A DNA stretch of 64,000 nt from Isoperla grammatica (GCA_945910005.1 OX246746.1:27179075-27243074); one strand, 5' to 3'; shown: positions 12,146-23,903, counted from the first letter of the stretch. Made by a program: numbers and translations. Notes: generated from the letters alone by a model not told the origin.

Positions 12146-13184
12146 TATGGTTGCGATATAAGAGACGTAAAGCAATAAGAAACATCATTCATTACCAACC
12201 CTGTGAGTTACAATATTTCAAATAAATTTCACATTGTATTTAGTTATGCGAGCCCAAATTGAGCCCAATTTTCACGTTTTCGCTTTGTATGGTATTGTTG
12301 AGATGAGACTAAACCACGATAATTTTGTACAGTTTTAATTTTGGTGGTAGTCTTAATCATTCAGGTAATATTAAATTCATTCTGCATTCAATCAACACTA
12401 TTGTTGACGCCTCTCCCAACCCATCCATTGCGTACAACAAAGCACAGCAGTAGACTGGTACTTATTAAACCATCTTCGAACAATTAGTCTCATTTGTGTC
12501 TTAACGACGCAAGTGTACTTCTGTTTATTTCTTACAAAACTCCTATTTGCACACAAAATCTTCAACATAGTCGAGTATTTAACCATTCGTTGAAGGATGA
12601 AAGTGATGACAAAAATACCCCCTACCCCTCCCCTCAACCGTTTTCTTGCGTGCACCACTTACCACGTTCACGCTGTCGTTTCAACGGTCACGAATATCGT
12701 AATCTGTCTTACAAATCTTGAACATGTTCGTATTAAAATTACGATTTAATGGATTTAGATAAAGAATGTTGAATCGGTTAGAATTTAAACTCAAACACTG
12801 AGTGATAATGAATTGTTTATAGGTCAATCTTAATGAGTACAGCGTAGCTCTAACTGTTCTACGAATACGAGGTAAATCTAAAAGAAAATCCTCGATGAAA
12901 GTTAGGTACCAAATATGAAGAAAATTAACCCCTCAAAGGAGTGTTTGTGTATTTTTGTTGAACCTTAAGTCATCCCCGATAGGATTTACTAGACCATCAG
13001 ATGTATTTCTAGTAAATGCATATCATATTATCATATCAAATAAAACAGGAATATACAAACAAATATAAATTTGAAGAAAATTACGAGAGAATTTAAATAG
13101 CGAACACACACGGGAATACTCAATATTACGTCTGTATCACATGTTAGCACCAGTATTGACAGAGTTTGAATTGAATACAACAAC
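12146..13184. other. No recognisable gene
   Basis: Only short frames with no domain features. Confidence 0.6.
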
Positions 13185-13340
13185 AACAATCCACATTTAA
13201 TACTTTCGCGACCCTCTAAAATTAATATCAAATTTAACTTACTTCGTGATACTCCGCCGAGTCTGAGGTCACCGATGAACGAACCTCCGCGACGTTTCGT
13301 CCGAACTGTGGCGCGCACCCTCAGGAGCGGTCCTGGTGCT
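13185..13340 (-). mobile_element. Decayed Penelope-like element terminus
   Basis: Read on the minus strand, this region has CTCCTGA, a CACAG loop, GGACGAAACGTCG, then a tail with GGGTCGCGAAAGTATTAAA and a short TTG repeat. The same blocks, in the same order, flank the Penelope-like endonuclease ORF at 54.6-54.77 kb. The hammerhead core has decayed (CTGAGGG instead of CTGANGA), and the 5' half of stem II no longer pairs with the 3' half. No endonuclease coding sequence is attached. Confidence 0.65.
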
Positions 13341-13404
13341 GAACTGTTTCACTGGGGTGACTCCCTCACACTGACTACTCCCGCGCTGCATGGGGACAAT
13401 CAGC

Positions 13405-13457
13405 TTCCCTCTGGAGTCTGGAGGTCCCGCACAGTTCGGACAACACGTCGGGGAGGT
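13405..13457 (+). mobile_element. Inverted second Penelope-like terminus fragment
   Basis: The sequence ACAGTTCGGACAACACGTCG near 13431-13452 is a plus-strand near-copy of the minus-strand block at about 13284-13311, so two terminus fragments face each other across about 120 bp. Here stem II still pairs (GTCC with GGAC) but the GAAA element reads CAACA, so it cannot be active. A SINE unit follows immediately. Confidence 0.5.
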
Positions 13458-13615
13458 ACGTGGCTCAGCGACGCTCTAACTCGGGAGGTCGCCGGTTCGA
13501 TTCCGGCCACCAGCTATCTTGAGTGAAGGTTTTCCGAGGTTTTCCTAACTCGTAAAGGCGAATGCTGGGATTGAGTCTACTTACATCCCTCACACATCCT
13601 TTTCCAACTAACCAT
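13457..13615 (+). mobile_element. SINE family A, unit 1 of a tandem trimer
   Basis: A box TGGCTCAGCG (13461-13470) and an intact B box GGTTCGATTCC (13494-13504) are followed by the body CCGAGGTTTTCCTAACTCG and GGGATTGAGTC. It lacks the TAAGACGCGAGG segment between the boxes that units 2 and 3 keep. It starts directly against the Penelope-type fragment. Confidence 0.85.
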
Positions 13616-13790
13616 TAGAGTGGGCTCAGTGGTAAGACGCGAGGCTCTAATTCCGGAGGTCTCCGGTTTGATTCCGGCCACTGGTATTCCTGATTTAAGG
13701 GATTTGTCTAGGTTTTCCTCTGTCGTAAAGGCAAATGCTAGAATTGAGTCTACTTACATATCTCGCACATCCTTTCCCAAATAACCGATA
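13616..13790 (+). mobile_element. SINE family A, unit 2 of a tandem trimer
   Basis: A-box-like GGGCTCAGTGGTAAGACGC and B box GGTTTGATTCC (13665-13675) are followed by the same body as unit 1. The B boxes of units 1 and 2 are 171 bp apart. It has no 3' tail, so it was joined head to body with its neighbours. Confidence 0.85.
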
Positions 13791-14040
13791 GAGTTGGCTC
13801 AGCGATAAGACGCGAGGCTCTAATTCCGGAGGTCTCCGGTTTGATTCCGGCCACTGGCATTCCTGACTAAAGGGATTTTTCTAGGTTTTCCTATGTCGTA
13901 AAGGCGAATGCTGAGATTGAGTCCCTATCAGCCCTCGGGCATTCATTCCCAGCTATCAAAACAACTAACTATTTGTATACTTTATAGTTAGTCACCTGAA
14001 GACATCAGTTAAAGCTGATGTGCACCCTATAATAGGTAGG
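13791..14040 (+). mobile_element. SINE family A, unit 3 with 3' tail
   Basis: A-box-like TGGCTCAGCGATAAGACGC and B box GGTTTGATTCC (13838-13848, 173 bp after unit 2) are followed by the body and then the family tail: CAGCCCTCGGGCATTC, TAGTCACCTGAAGAC and CTGATGTGCACCC. Only this last unit has the tail, as expected for a composite retroposed as one RNA. Confidence 0.85.
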
Positions 14041-15419
14041 CATATTCTAAGAAACACCAATTATTAGTGATCCACGATTCTGCAGAATTCCCGGTGTACA
14101 TTCAATTGTCTATCAGTAACAATAATGATATTGATAATGTTTGTTTCATTAATATAATACCACAGACGACTACAGAAATACAGAGAATGACCATTCACTA
14201 AAAAGAAGCACATACATAGAAAGCTAGATGATTAGCTAATACGTGGGGAATAAGTAACAGAAAAAAATACAGTTAAGCGATACAAACGAGAACGGAACAA
14301 TGAAAATATATATTAAAAAAAAAGATGAGAAATCAGATACATGTATTAACAATATAATTCACATGTAATAGTTTTACAAGGTGACAGCTGTGAAATAGGA
14401 TCATAAAATGCTTGGATATTACCTTAATTAATACTCCACATACTGCAATACTAATGCACATGCAAATGACTTAGTTGAATTAATGGCAATGATAGGTCTT
14501 CAGAAGATGAAGTGTAATTTATAATTGAGTTTTACTCATGGTCGTCTCACTAATCGGCATACATATTTAAAAAACAATTATTCACTCTGTGTATGTGTGA
14601 AATGTTTCATGACCGACAGTAATCTACCTACGAAGTGATGAATGCAATTACCGTACAGCTCAACGTGGAACACGTTGGAAGCTGTAACTGTGTCCCCCAC
14701 ATTAATTTATGCATATTGATATTCATTTTGTCACAGACGTAAAACTCGGTGAATAACTGACGGTTAAATTACAATCAGATTGCATTTTATGAATCGGTCC
14801 CACACTTCTCGTCCATTATGCATTCCAACATGCAATATACAGTGGCTTGAAGGTTACTTGTCTTGAATCTTGCGAAGATCTAGGCCAAAATAGACTACCA
14901 ATGTTTTAGATAAAACTGAATGTTATCGTCAAATGTCTGAAACTAGAATTAATATTTTTTTGATAAGGATATTTGAACCTCGTACCTTCCTCCGCGTGTA
15001 TGTTTGTGGCATTTATTAATGGTTAATCATGTTTTATAGCCAAAATATTATCCAGAAAATGTGTGAATTCCTTTAAGGAATAACTTTTATAGAGGAATTA
15101 AAAAAGTAAGAGGACATAAAATGGGTAAGAAACTACATTAATTTATGTCCTGTCAATGGGGTAATAAACTTGGGTTTAGTCGTCATGCCACAGGATATAT
15201 TCCATAAAATTTCACCATTACTCTAAACCGTCTACAAGAAATTTTATCTTTCTATTACATGAACAAATTCTTCATTAATACAAACTCCATGTTTTACTAA
15301 TAAAATATGCCAATAATAATCCTGAGAAACACGTGATCTTTAATGACGAATGAAGCAATAAACTAGTTTTGATAAGGATTTTCTTTGGTTCACGTCTCTA
15401 CTATTGCAATAATGCTATT
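14041..15419. other. No recognisable gene
   Basis: AT-rich; one small hairpin CAACGTG/CACGTTG near 14660. Confidence 0.6.
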
Positions 15420-15545
15420 TGTGACGGTTGAAGATGAAGACGAAGAACAAGTGACCAATGTCTTATCCAGGATTCGAACCCACGTCCCTAGGTGGGCATA
15501 CAGTTGGAATCTGCGCTCCAACCACAATGTGCCTCCACGGATGGT
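15420..15545 (-). mobile_element. tRNA-derived SINE, family B, with intact B box
   Basis: The minus strand gives GTGGTTGGAGCGCAG, a variable segment, GACGTGGGTTCGAATCCTGG (perfect B box) and CTTCGTCTTCATCTTCAAC. This matches the 12.03-kb copy in order, and the head of the copy at 17.85 kb. No tRNA acceptor pairing is evident. Confidence 0.65.
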
Positions 15546-16435
15546 AAATTAGTTTTGAAATATAACTAAACTGGTTTTATTTTAAGTCTACAATGTGTCA
15601 TATAAGTCATGTGTTCAGGGTAAGAACCAATATAATTTCTATTCATTTTAGGACTATAAATATTAGCTACACTTTCTTGGATTATCCAAATACACAGACA
15701 AAATGATAGTTAAATGAACTTTCAGAAAGCAAATGCCATTTGCCGTGCCCGTAGTAGCGTAGAAAATAGCAAAGACCTTTAGAGGGATGTATTTTTATAG
15801 AAGTCGATGGTGGTGCGAAAAAACGTAACTAGCTAAATCCATCGGGAGTGAGCGGAAGTTCCGCTTGTCAGGCAGAATATGCCCAAACCGCTGAGCCCGA
15901 GGGCTGATCATTTCCATTCTGACTTATTTTTTAGTTGAATTCGCATTGTGATTAGAAGCCTAAAGACGTGAGGTGAGATCTTTACACACAGTCTACACAC
16001 AGACACACAGAAAGCCCGGAATAAAGCCACCAAGAGGGCGAATTATGCAAAGTAAAAACCGAATGAATAAACGAGTGAATGAATGAATGAATGAGACCCC
16101 TAACCCGAGGATGTTCACGTGTCAAAGTCAGAATATAGGAACGGTAAAAACAATCGGTGTTATAGAAAAAGAAGTGTCTCTTGGTGAGCTCAACGAAGTA
16201 AACTTCGCACGGCTGTGGTTTCTTTACCATAAGCCTACTGGAATAACTTCGCAACCGTTGTTTCCAAGTTTCCGCCAATCAATCAATGATCTCTGTGTTT
16301 TTCCTTCAACTTCGATAAATGTTTCTCAAATATCCAAACAAACTCTAATTATCAATTCAATCATTCACTGTGAAGATACGATTTAAAGGTGGCGGTTTGA
16401 ATACGAAAATGAAAAGCCCCAAATACTACATCTGT
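15546..16435. other. No recognisable gene
   Basis: Opposed frames of 98-99 codons at about 15982-16386 lie over GAAT repeats and show no domain or family signature. Confidence 0.5.
16062..16093. repeat. GAAT tetranucleotide microsatellite
   Basis: GAATGAAT units with one interrupting segment. Confidence 0.8.
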
Positions 16436-16927
16436 GGGTACGGTCCGAAACCTGCTGAGAATGGTTAAAGCATGCTTGGCCCGTACCGAAACCTATTGAA
16501 TGTGCTTTACCCAGCGTTCCGAAACCTCATTCGTGAGCATATTCAGCACGCTCAATATGCCCGAGGTTTTCAGTTGAGCATCTCCAGCATAAGGTGGTTT
16601 TTGGCGGCATTTTAAAAATGCCTTATAGACGGACCTACCCTTGGGCTTAACCTAAGTGTAAAATTGCGCCAAAATCATATGTTTGCACATGTATTAGAGC
16701 CTTGTATATTTAATTGATTTGACTTACGCCTCTATCAACCTTTTTAATTTTACTCAACTGTTTGACAGCTAATGTAGTGGGCGTGGCAAAACGACCTTGC
16801 GCCTGATTGGCCTAAACAGCCATGCCTATGCTTGAAGTGTTCCGTAAGTATATCGTGCTTATAGATGCTGTAACGTTCTGGAGAATGCTAGGGGCAAAGC
16901 ATTCTCAGCAGGTTTCGGACCGTACCC
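16436..16927. mobile_element. 492-bp TIR element with perfect 28-bp ends
   Basis: The left end GGGTACGGTCCGAAACCTGC (first 20 of 28 bases, 16436-16463) is perfectly complementary to 16900-16927. TGT occurs directly outside each end and may be a 3-bp target duplication. The CCGAAACCT word recurs at about 16445, 16488 and 16520 inside the left part. No transposase frame is seen. The short duplication would fit a PIF/Harbinger-like source, but that is inference. Confidence 0.8.
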
Positions 16928-17263
16928 TGTCTGTCAAACAATATCCACAACCACAGTACTTTCAAAGTAAACGCCAACAACTAAAACACAAAAAACAAGA
17001 AAAGTACAAACTGACTAATCCCTACTAAATAATGGCGAGTACGTCATTATAACCATTGCTCTTAGAAGTGGCCATTTTAATCGAGACATAATGTACAGAT
17101 TACGTGTCTCGAACCCATTTCAGGTCGAATGTCGAATATTTAATGAGAGAGACCCTATGCAATAATTTGAGTGCATTCATAGCTAATATTTGCGAACCTC
17201 AAATTAAATCCTATACCCGATAGTTCACTAACTAACAGTCTGATGGCCATCGATTATTGCTTT

Positions 17264-17303
17264 GGGCGGGGGTGTGGGGGGCGTGTTAGGGGGGAGGGGG
17301 TGG
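17264..17303 (+). repeat. Quadruplex-capable G-rich tract
   Basis: Five or more G runs of 3-6 within 40 bp (GGGCGGGGGTGTGGGGGG and following). Confidence 0.8.
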
Positions 17304-17844
17304 TCAGTAGAGTAACAGGAACACTTCGGGGTGTTTACCACTCAATTACTGAAATAACAGCAATCTCTAGTATTGGTATGGGACCTCTGGGAAGAAAAAC
17401 TGTGTGGACCCACAAGTGCTGCCACCCTTCGTTGTTTCTGTATTATTGTTGGTGACGTTATTGTAACAAACAATAAGTGCATGTATTATATAGTTCGCTC
17501 GGCGTACCTAGCAAGGTGGTGTCGTCATAGATTATGCAAAAGGCAGTGACGTATGTGACAAATACCAACACAAATCTAGTTACATCTCATTCTCTGTCAC
17601 CGGTATTGGTATATTATCATATGTTGGCAGGCTTTGTGCACAGCTAATACACTACACACAGCAGAAGAACTAGATATTATACAACCAGGTACTGGGGAAC
17701 CTCGCGGTGGATTCCAATGAAATAGACCGCGTGGAGCGACCGTCTTCTGAGAATAGTTTCGGCTATGAATTACGACAGCATATTGCTTCTCACGTCCATT
17801 CGATTTTAACTATATGTGCAACTATTGAATAATTGAATATGAGG

Positions 17845-17965
17845 ATTATTGATGATTCCAAAAATCATCTATACACCTAATCAAGAATTCAAACCCACGT
17901 CCCTTGGTGCTCTTAGCCTGGGGGCTTCTAACTACATCGACACGTCGAGGCTTGCACAACATATT
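17845..17965 (-). mobile_element. tRNA-derived SINE, family B, diverged
   Basis: The minus strand has GTAGTTAGAAGCCCCCAGG then GGGACGTGGGTTTGAATTC, matching the 15.42-kb copy around a mutated B box. Confidence 0.55.
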
Positions 17966-20049
17966 CGTAGTCTGGTGCAAAGTGCTCCGAGTTGTACAGA
18001 GAACTCCGGCTTTATTATATGAATATTTATCGGCAAATAAATACATAGTAGAATTTAATTTAAAAACCTGAATAGACTCGTGTGACAGCAGCGATAGTGC
18101 CAAACCAATTTCTGACGACGAAACTTGATTAAAATCGTCACAAATTCCCGGTCTCTTCCCTCTCTCTCCCTCTCTCTCTATCTCTATTTAAACAATAGTG
18201 GTAATAAACTGATTACGGTTAACCTAACAAATCAGCTGAATAGCTAGTTGTATTGACGCAGAACAATTAACAGCTGATGAGGCGGTATGCTGTTGTAGCA
18301 ACGCATACAACTAGGAGTGTGAGTGAGATGGGAATGGGAAGGATAGAAACACCTCTTCACTGGTTTATGATACACTGACATGAGTGCTATTTGAAACGAT
18401 ATATAATATAGTATAGTATAGTGAAAGTTTCAAAGTAAAGTAATTGTTTGTTACTCGAATAATTGTTAATTGAACAGCGAAACTGTTTCTACTTTGTTTT
18501 TATACATAATAATGCGTGCGCGCTTTTTTTTATTTTTACAGATCCTTAAGTGGGGTGGAAAGGTTGCGAAGGGATTACTCTGTGTTTATACAAAGTGCGT
18601 GGTTCGTTTCAATTCAGCTCTTTAGAAGTAAATAACCAACTTAGCAAGGACAATGGTTTTAGTTAACCAATGGACGTATAAATACAATTCGCGTGAAAAT
18701 ATTATCTACTTTACTTTTATCTGTGCTTCTAGGCTTGTACATTTTGAATGTTGAATGGCTTATCAACATTGTCTACTGTACTTCACACTAGTTATACTAA
18801 CATTATATCTAGGGGATAACTAACTCCCATTGCACTTTGGCGTTACCTAATTCTCAAAAGAATGCAGAAAAGATAAAACAAACTTCTTACACTTCAAGAT
18901 AATTCGAAGCAAGATGTTGGCGTTTTTGGACCTTTGTGCCGGTTGAAAAACCTACTGGGTTCGACGTTGTAAGAACAATACACAAACTCAAACTTGAACA
19001 TGTTCAATACGGTATTTTGTGGTGTTTTACGGTGTCGCCTGTAGAACACATTTAAACAATAAACATGCTCTTAGTTGTTATGACTACCGCTAATATTAAA
19101 ATCGGTCGAAATTACCGTTTTTTGATCATACCTGAAGAATGCTACATGACATCAAAAAGTGAAAGCATGGATAAATTTGGATTTGAAAGAAATAAATACT
19201 CGGTAAAAAATATTTTGGGATATTGTTATTATGAGGGTTGGTATCTGTATAATTTTCTTGGTAATCAAGTAAATTAAAAATAACACCCATAATCTGAATG
19301 TTTTTTTAAAAACATTATTGAGTTCTTCAAACCCAAATTGATCAACATATTTTTAATTTTTTTGATGAGGTGTGGCAATTTGAGATATTATTAAAATACG
19401 ATAATTTCGCGCCGTTTAATATTGGCGGTAGCAATTCTTTTAATTGTACACAACAATATACCAAGTGCAGCCAATCTATACGTTCACTGAGTGACGTCTT
19501 CCCTGGGTTCCTTCTGGTTGTGTTGGGAGAGAGGAGAGGTGGAGGGGGTGGAAGGGGGGCTTTACAAGATGGTTTATATCCCCCCCGCCCCTCACCCACC
19601 CACAACCCGTGAGGTCCAGATTCGCCACTATTGTCTTAGGATTGGAACATAGCGCGTCTTGAAGCATTATCTTGCACCATAGAAATGTAGGTTGAATTCC
19701 ATATCCTGCGGGTAATGCTCCCGGCCACAGCTGACACAATTTGCTAGATTCTCTTGGTGGTTGATTTACATACCGGCGAATAACTGAAGGTTGTGGATAA
19801 ACAAGGCCACATTCCAGTAAGGAGCATTTCCCATCCACATAATAATAACTTAATTATTCCGTAATACCGCAATAGTATAGGCTACATTTTAATATATCTA
19901 TGCATGTAATGATACCCCTCCCCCCCCCCCCCCCCCCCACCCCCCACACACACACATTTCCTCAATAATTACAATATTTAATTTTTAATAGTAAATCATA
20001 TTTTTCTATTTAAAATTAGTATGATCGAAAGAAAGCCATACATTACTAC
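17966..20049. other. No recognisable gene
   Basis: A CTCTCTC tract near 18160, a TAGTA-type tract near 18410 and a G-rich patch at about 19528-19558. Confidence 0.6.
19914..19957. repeat. Poly-C run followed by CA repeat
   Basis: About 18 C, then A and 5 C, then CACACACACACA. Confidence 0.9.
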
Positions 20050-20135
20050 AATTTCCTTCCACACTGGGACTTCAACCCGTGACTCCTACATTTGCTCGGT
20101 AGGTCCGTTCACCACCGGCAACGGAGTACATGATG
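20050..20135 (-). mobile_element. tRNA-like SINE head fragment
   Basis: The minus strand reads GTAGGAGTCACGGGTTGAAGTCCC, in pieces, with a B-box-like GGGTTGAAGTCCC preceded by ACCTACCGAGCAAATG. It is a remnant of a tRNA-derived repeat. Confidence 0.4.
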
Positions 20136-20424
20136 TTGGCTGGAAGTTATCTAGATATTGGCTTTCTAAAGGTATTGGCAAAATCATGCATGGCCATTGG
20201 CTTAGGTCCAGTATACTTACAATATTGACTTTGTATGGCCCTTGGGATACCGTGATAGGCTAGACCCATCTTTGACATAGTGAGATTAGATGTATGCTAT
20301 TCTTGGACGACTGTATGCCACTTCGAACGTTAAAGAACAATAGTTATAACAATACTACCCTTACCACCACTACCACCACAACATCACCACCAAATAAATA
20401 CATACATGGTAGACTAGTAGACCT

Positions 20425-20830
20425 TATCCTACTAGCCTACTTTAGTAGGCTACACACGTCCTAGACCATGGTAGGTATATGCTTTAGGTGCCCTTTATAA
20501 ATAACGTATTATGGAAGTAGTAGGTCACTTTTGATAAGGGGTTGGGTTAAGTGTAGGCCTAGACCTACTGGCATGCTATGAGAGGCTACACAACGTCCTA
20601 GACCGTAGTAGTACGTATTTGGTATAGTTTACCTTTATAAAAGCGTATTACAGCAGCAGTAGGTGAGTAGGCTCGTTTTGGGCCTAGGATTACTGGTCAG
20701 CTATTATGAGCTAGACCTGTCCTCGACCATGGTTGGTAGGCCTATATGGACTAGGCTTCTACGTGGCTTTCATATTAGCGTAGCAGTAGGCCCACTTTCG
20801 ATAAATGGTTGGGTTTGTATGGGCCTAGAC
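20425..20830. repeat. Diverged ~130-bp repeats flanking the main satellite
   Basis: The block CGTCCTAGACC-like, GTATTA and AGTAGG recurs at about 20458, 20590 and 20716. GTTTGTATGGGCCTAGACCT at about 20815 leads into the main satellite. The region looks like an older or precursor form of the array next to it. Confidence 0.6.
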
Positions 20831-23370
20831 CTACTGACGTAAGCCAACCTAAATAGGCTAGACCTCTCCTCAACTTTAGTAAAATGTAGGTACATGTTAG
20901 GCTTCAGCAAAGCCTTGCCCATAACTAGGCCTAGGCCTACCTAAATAGGCTTGACCTCTCCTCAACTTAAGTAAAATGTAGGTACATGCTAGGCTTCAGC
21001 AAAGCCTTGCCCATAACTAGGCCTACCGTTTGTATGGGCCTAGGCCTACCTAAATAGGCTAACCTAAATAAGCCTACTGTCATAGGCCTACCTTAATAGA
21101 CCTACCTAAATAGGCCTACCTAAATAGGCTAGACCTTTCCTCAACTTAAGTAAAATGTAGGTACATGTTAGGCTTCAGCAAAGCCTTGCCCATAACTAGG
21201 CCTAGCGTTTGTATGGGCCTAGGCCTACCTAAATAGGCCTACCTCTAAATAGGCCTACCTAAATAGGCTAGACCTGTCCTCAACTTAAGTAAAATGTAGG
21301 TACATGTTAGGCTTCAGCAAAGTCTTGCTCATATCTAGGCCTACTGTTTGTATGGGCCAAGGCCTACTGGCGTAGGCCTACCTAAATAGGCTACACCTCT
21401 CCTTAACTTTAGTAAAATGTACATACATGTTAGGCTTCAGCAAAGCCTTGCCCATATTTAGGCCTACCGTTTGTATGGGCCTAGGCCTACCTTAATAGGC
21501 CTACCTTAATTGGCCTACCTAAATAGGCTAGACCTTTCCTCAACTTTAGTAAAATGTAGGTACATGTTAGGCTTCAGCAAAGCCTTGCCCATATTTAGGC
21601 CTACCGTTTGTATGGGCCTAGGCCTACCTTAATAGGCCTACCTAAATAGGCCTACCTAAATAGGCTTGACCTCTCCTCAACTAGAGTAAAATGTAGGTAC
21701 ATGTTCGGCTTCAGAAAAGCCTTGCCCATAACTAGGCCTACCGTTTGTATGGGCCTAGGCCTACCTAAATAGGCCTACCTAAATAGGCCTACCTAAATAG
21801 GCCTACCTAAATAGGCCTACTGTCATAGGCCTACCTTAATAGACCTACCTAAATAGGCCTACCTAAATAGGCTAGACCTCTCCTCAACTTAAGTAAAATG
21901 AAGGTACATGTAAGGCTTCAGCAAAGCCTTGCCCATAACTAGGCCTAGCGTTTGTATGGGCCTAGGCCTACCTAAATAGACCTACCTAAAGGCCTACCTA
22001 AATAGGCTTACCTTAATAGGCTAGACCTGTCCTCAACTTAAGTAAAATGTAGGTACATGTTAGGCTTCAGCAAAAGTCTTGCCCATAACTTGGCCTACTG
22101 TTTGTATGGGCCTAGGCCTACCTAAATAGGCTACACCTCTCCTTAACTTTAGTAAAATGTACATACATATTAGGCTTCAGCAAAGCCTTGCCCATATTTA
22201 GGCCTACCGTTTGTATGGGCCTAGGCCTACCTAAATAGGCCTACCTAAATTGGCCTACCTAAATAGGCTTGACCTCTCCTCAACTTAAGTAAAATGTAGG
22301 TACATGTGAGGCTTTAGCAAAGCCTTGCCTATAACTAGGCCTTCCACTTGTATGGGCCTAGGCCTACCTAAATAGGCCTACCTAAATAGGCTTGACCTCT
22401 CCTCAACTAAAGTAAAATGTAGGTACATGTTAGGCTTCAGCAAAGCCTTGCCCATAACTGGGCCTACCGTTTGCATGGGCCTAGGCCTACCTAAATAGGC
22501 CTACCTAAATAGGCCTACTGTCATAGGCCTACCTTAATAGACCTACCTAAATAGGCCAACCTAAACAGGCTAGACCTCTTCTCAACTAAAGTAAAATGTA
22601 GGTACTGTTAGGCTTCAGCAAAGCCTTGCCCATAACTAGGCCCAGCGTTTGTATGGGTCCAGGCCTACCTAAATAGGCCTACCTAAATAGGCCTACGTAA
22701 ATAGGCTAGACCTCTCCTTAACTTTAGTAAAATGTAGGTACATGTTAGGCTTAAGCAAAGCCTTGCCCATATTTAGGCCTACCGTTTGTATGGGCCTAGG
22801 CCTAGCTAAATAGGCCTACCTTAACAGGCCTACCTAAATAGGCCTACCTTAATTGGCCTACCTAAATAGGCTAGACCTTTCCTCAACTTTAGAAAAAATG
22901 TAGGTACATGTTAGGCTTAAGCAAAGCCTTGCCTATAACTAGGCCTACCGTTTGTATGGGCCTAGGCCTACCTAAATAGGCCTACCTAAATAGGCCCACC
23001 TTAATAGGCTAGACCTCTCCTTAACTTTAGTAAAATGTGGGTACATGTTAGGCTTCAGCAAAGCCTTGCTTATAACTAGGCTTACCGTTTGTATGGGCCT
23101 TGGCCTACTGGCATAGGCTAGACCTCTCTTCAACTTTAGTAAAATGTAGGTACATGTAAGGCTTCAGCAAAGCCATTGACCCAATGGCAAAGCCTTGCCC
23201 ATAACTAGGCTTACCGTTTGTATGGGCCTAGGCCTACCTAAATAGGCCTACCTTAATAGGCCTACCGTAATAGGCCTACCTTAATAAGCTAGACCTATCC
23301 TTAACTTTAGTAAAATGTAGGTACAAGTTAGGCTTTATGAAAGCCTTGCTCATTCCTAGGCCTACCGTTG
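20830..23370. repeat. Composite satellite: ~95-bp core plus variable numbers of a 14-bp unit
   Basis: The core (AGTAAAATGTAGGTACATGT, then GCTTCAGCAAAGCCTTGCCC, then CGTTTGTATGGGCC) occurs 18 times. Between cores lie copies of the 14-mer AGGCCTACCTAAAT. Core-to-core distances I counted are 92, 179, 139, 123, 137, 137, 207, 149, 110, 137, 123, 179, 136, 165, 138, 109 and 171. Most fall on 109 plus a multiple of 14. Each core contains a small hairpin (AGGCTT/AAGCCT), and the 14-mers are rich in AGGCCT and CCTAGG sites. No ORF is present. Confidence 0.92.
23155..23195. repeat. Copy-specific hairpin insertion in one satellite core
   Basis: In one core only, AAAGCC is followed by an extra ~20 bp, ATTGACCCAATGGCAAAGCC, which duplicates AAAGCC and forms GCCATTG/CAATGGC. 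Confidence 0.75.
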
Positions 23371-23562
23371 TAGGCAAGGCATGTTCTAGGAGACATTGGA
23401 GGACCTTAGGCTAGGCTCATCCTTGAATTCGACCTTGATTACAATAAATCTCTGCGAATTAACTAAATCCTGCAAAAGAACGCATTAACATAATGTTTGC
23501 GTATACTTACGCCCTGAATTTTATACTATGTACACGAAAACAACAGAGAAACAGGTACTATC

Positions 23563-23568
23563 TTGTAT
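23563..23568 (-). terminator. Possible polyadenylation signal downstream of the small membrane-protein ORF
   Basis: The minus strand reads AATAAA about 340 bp after the stop codon. This hexamer is common in AT-rich DNA, so support is weak. Confidence 0.2.
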
Positions 23569-23903
23569 TTATTAAACAGTTTAAAATATCTTTGACATTG
23601 TGGTGATACATGAACACATGTAAAGTGTATATCAAATCACAGAAGTGTTTTTCTTTTTGTTAAAATCACTACGCACAAATTTTGTTGTAACATGCGGTAA
23701 AATAGTTTCTTTGTTGCATTCTGGCCTAGATCCATCTTCTGTAGGTCAAGCATCAATAGTGTGTCCAGCCGTTACTTGAAAGTCAAGCGCGTCTAATACG
23801 AAACAATTTAGTTGTATAAGTTTGCGAAAGTTCTTACTGTTTAGGCCAAGGCCTCGACGAGTGTTGTAGGTCACATTTTCTCGTCGTGTCTTCTGAAGTA
23901 CGT

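Noticed and set aside
13457..13520. A tRNA gene with intact A and B boxes
   Set aside because: It is the head of SINE unit 1; the same head precedes the same body three times in tandem.
15455..15545. A functional tRNA gene on the minus strand
   Set aside because: The B box is perfect but there is no convincing acceptor or anticodon arm, and related copies at 12.03 and 17.85 kb show it is a SINE head.
15982..16386. Opposed ~99-codon frames
   Set aside because: They lie partly over GAAT repeats and show no domain, splice or conservation evidence.
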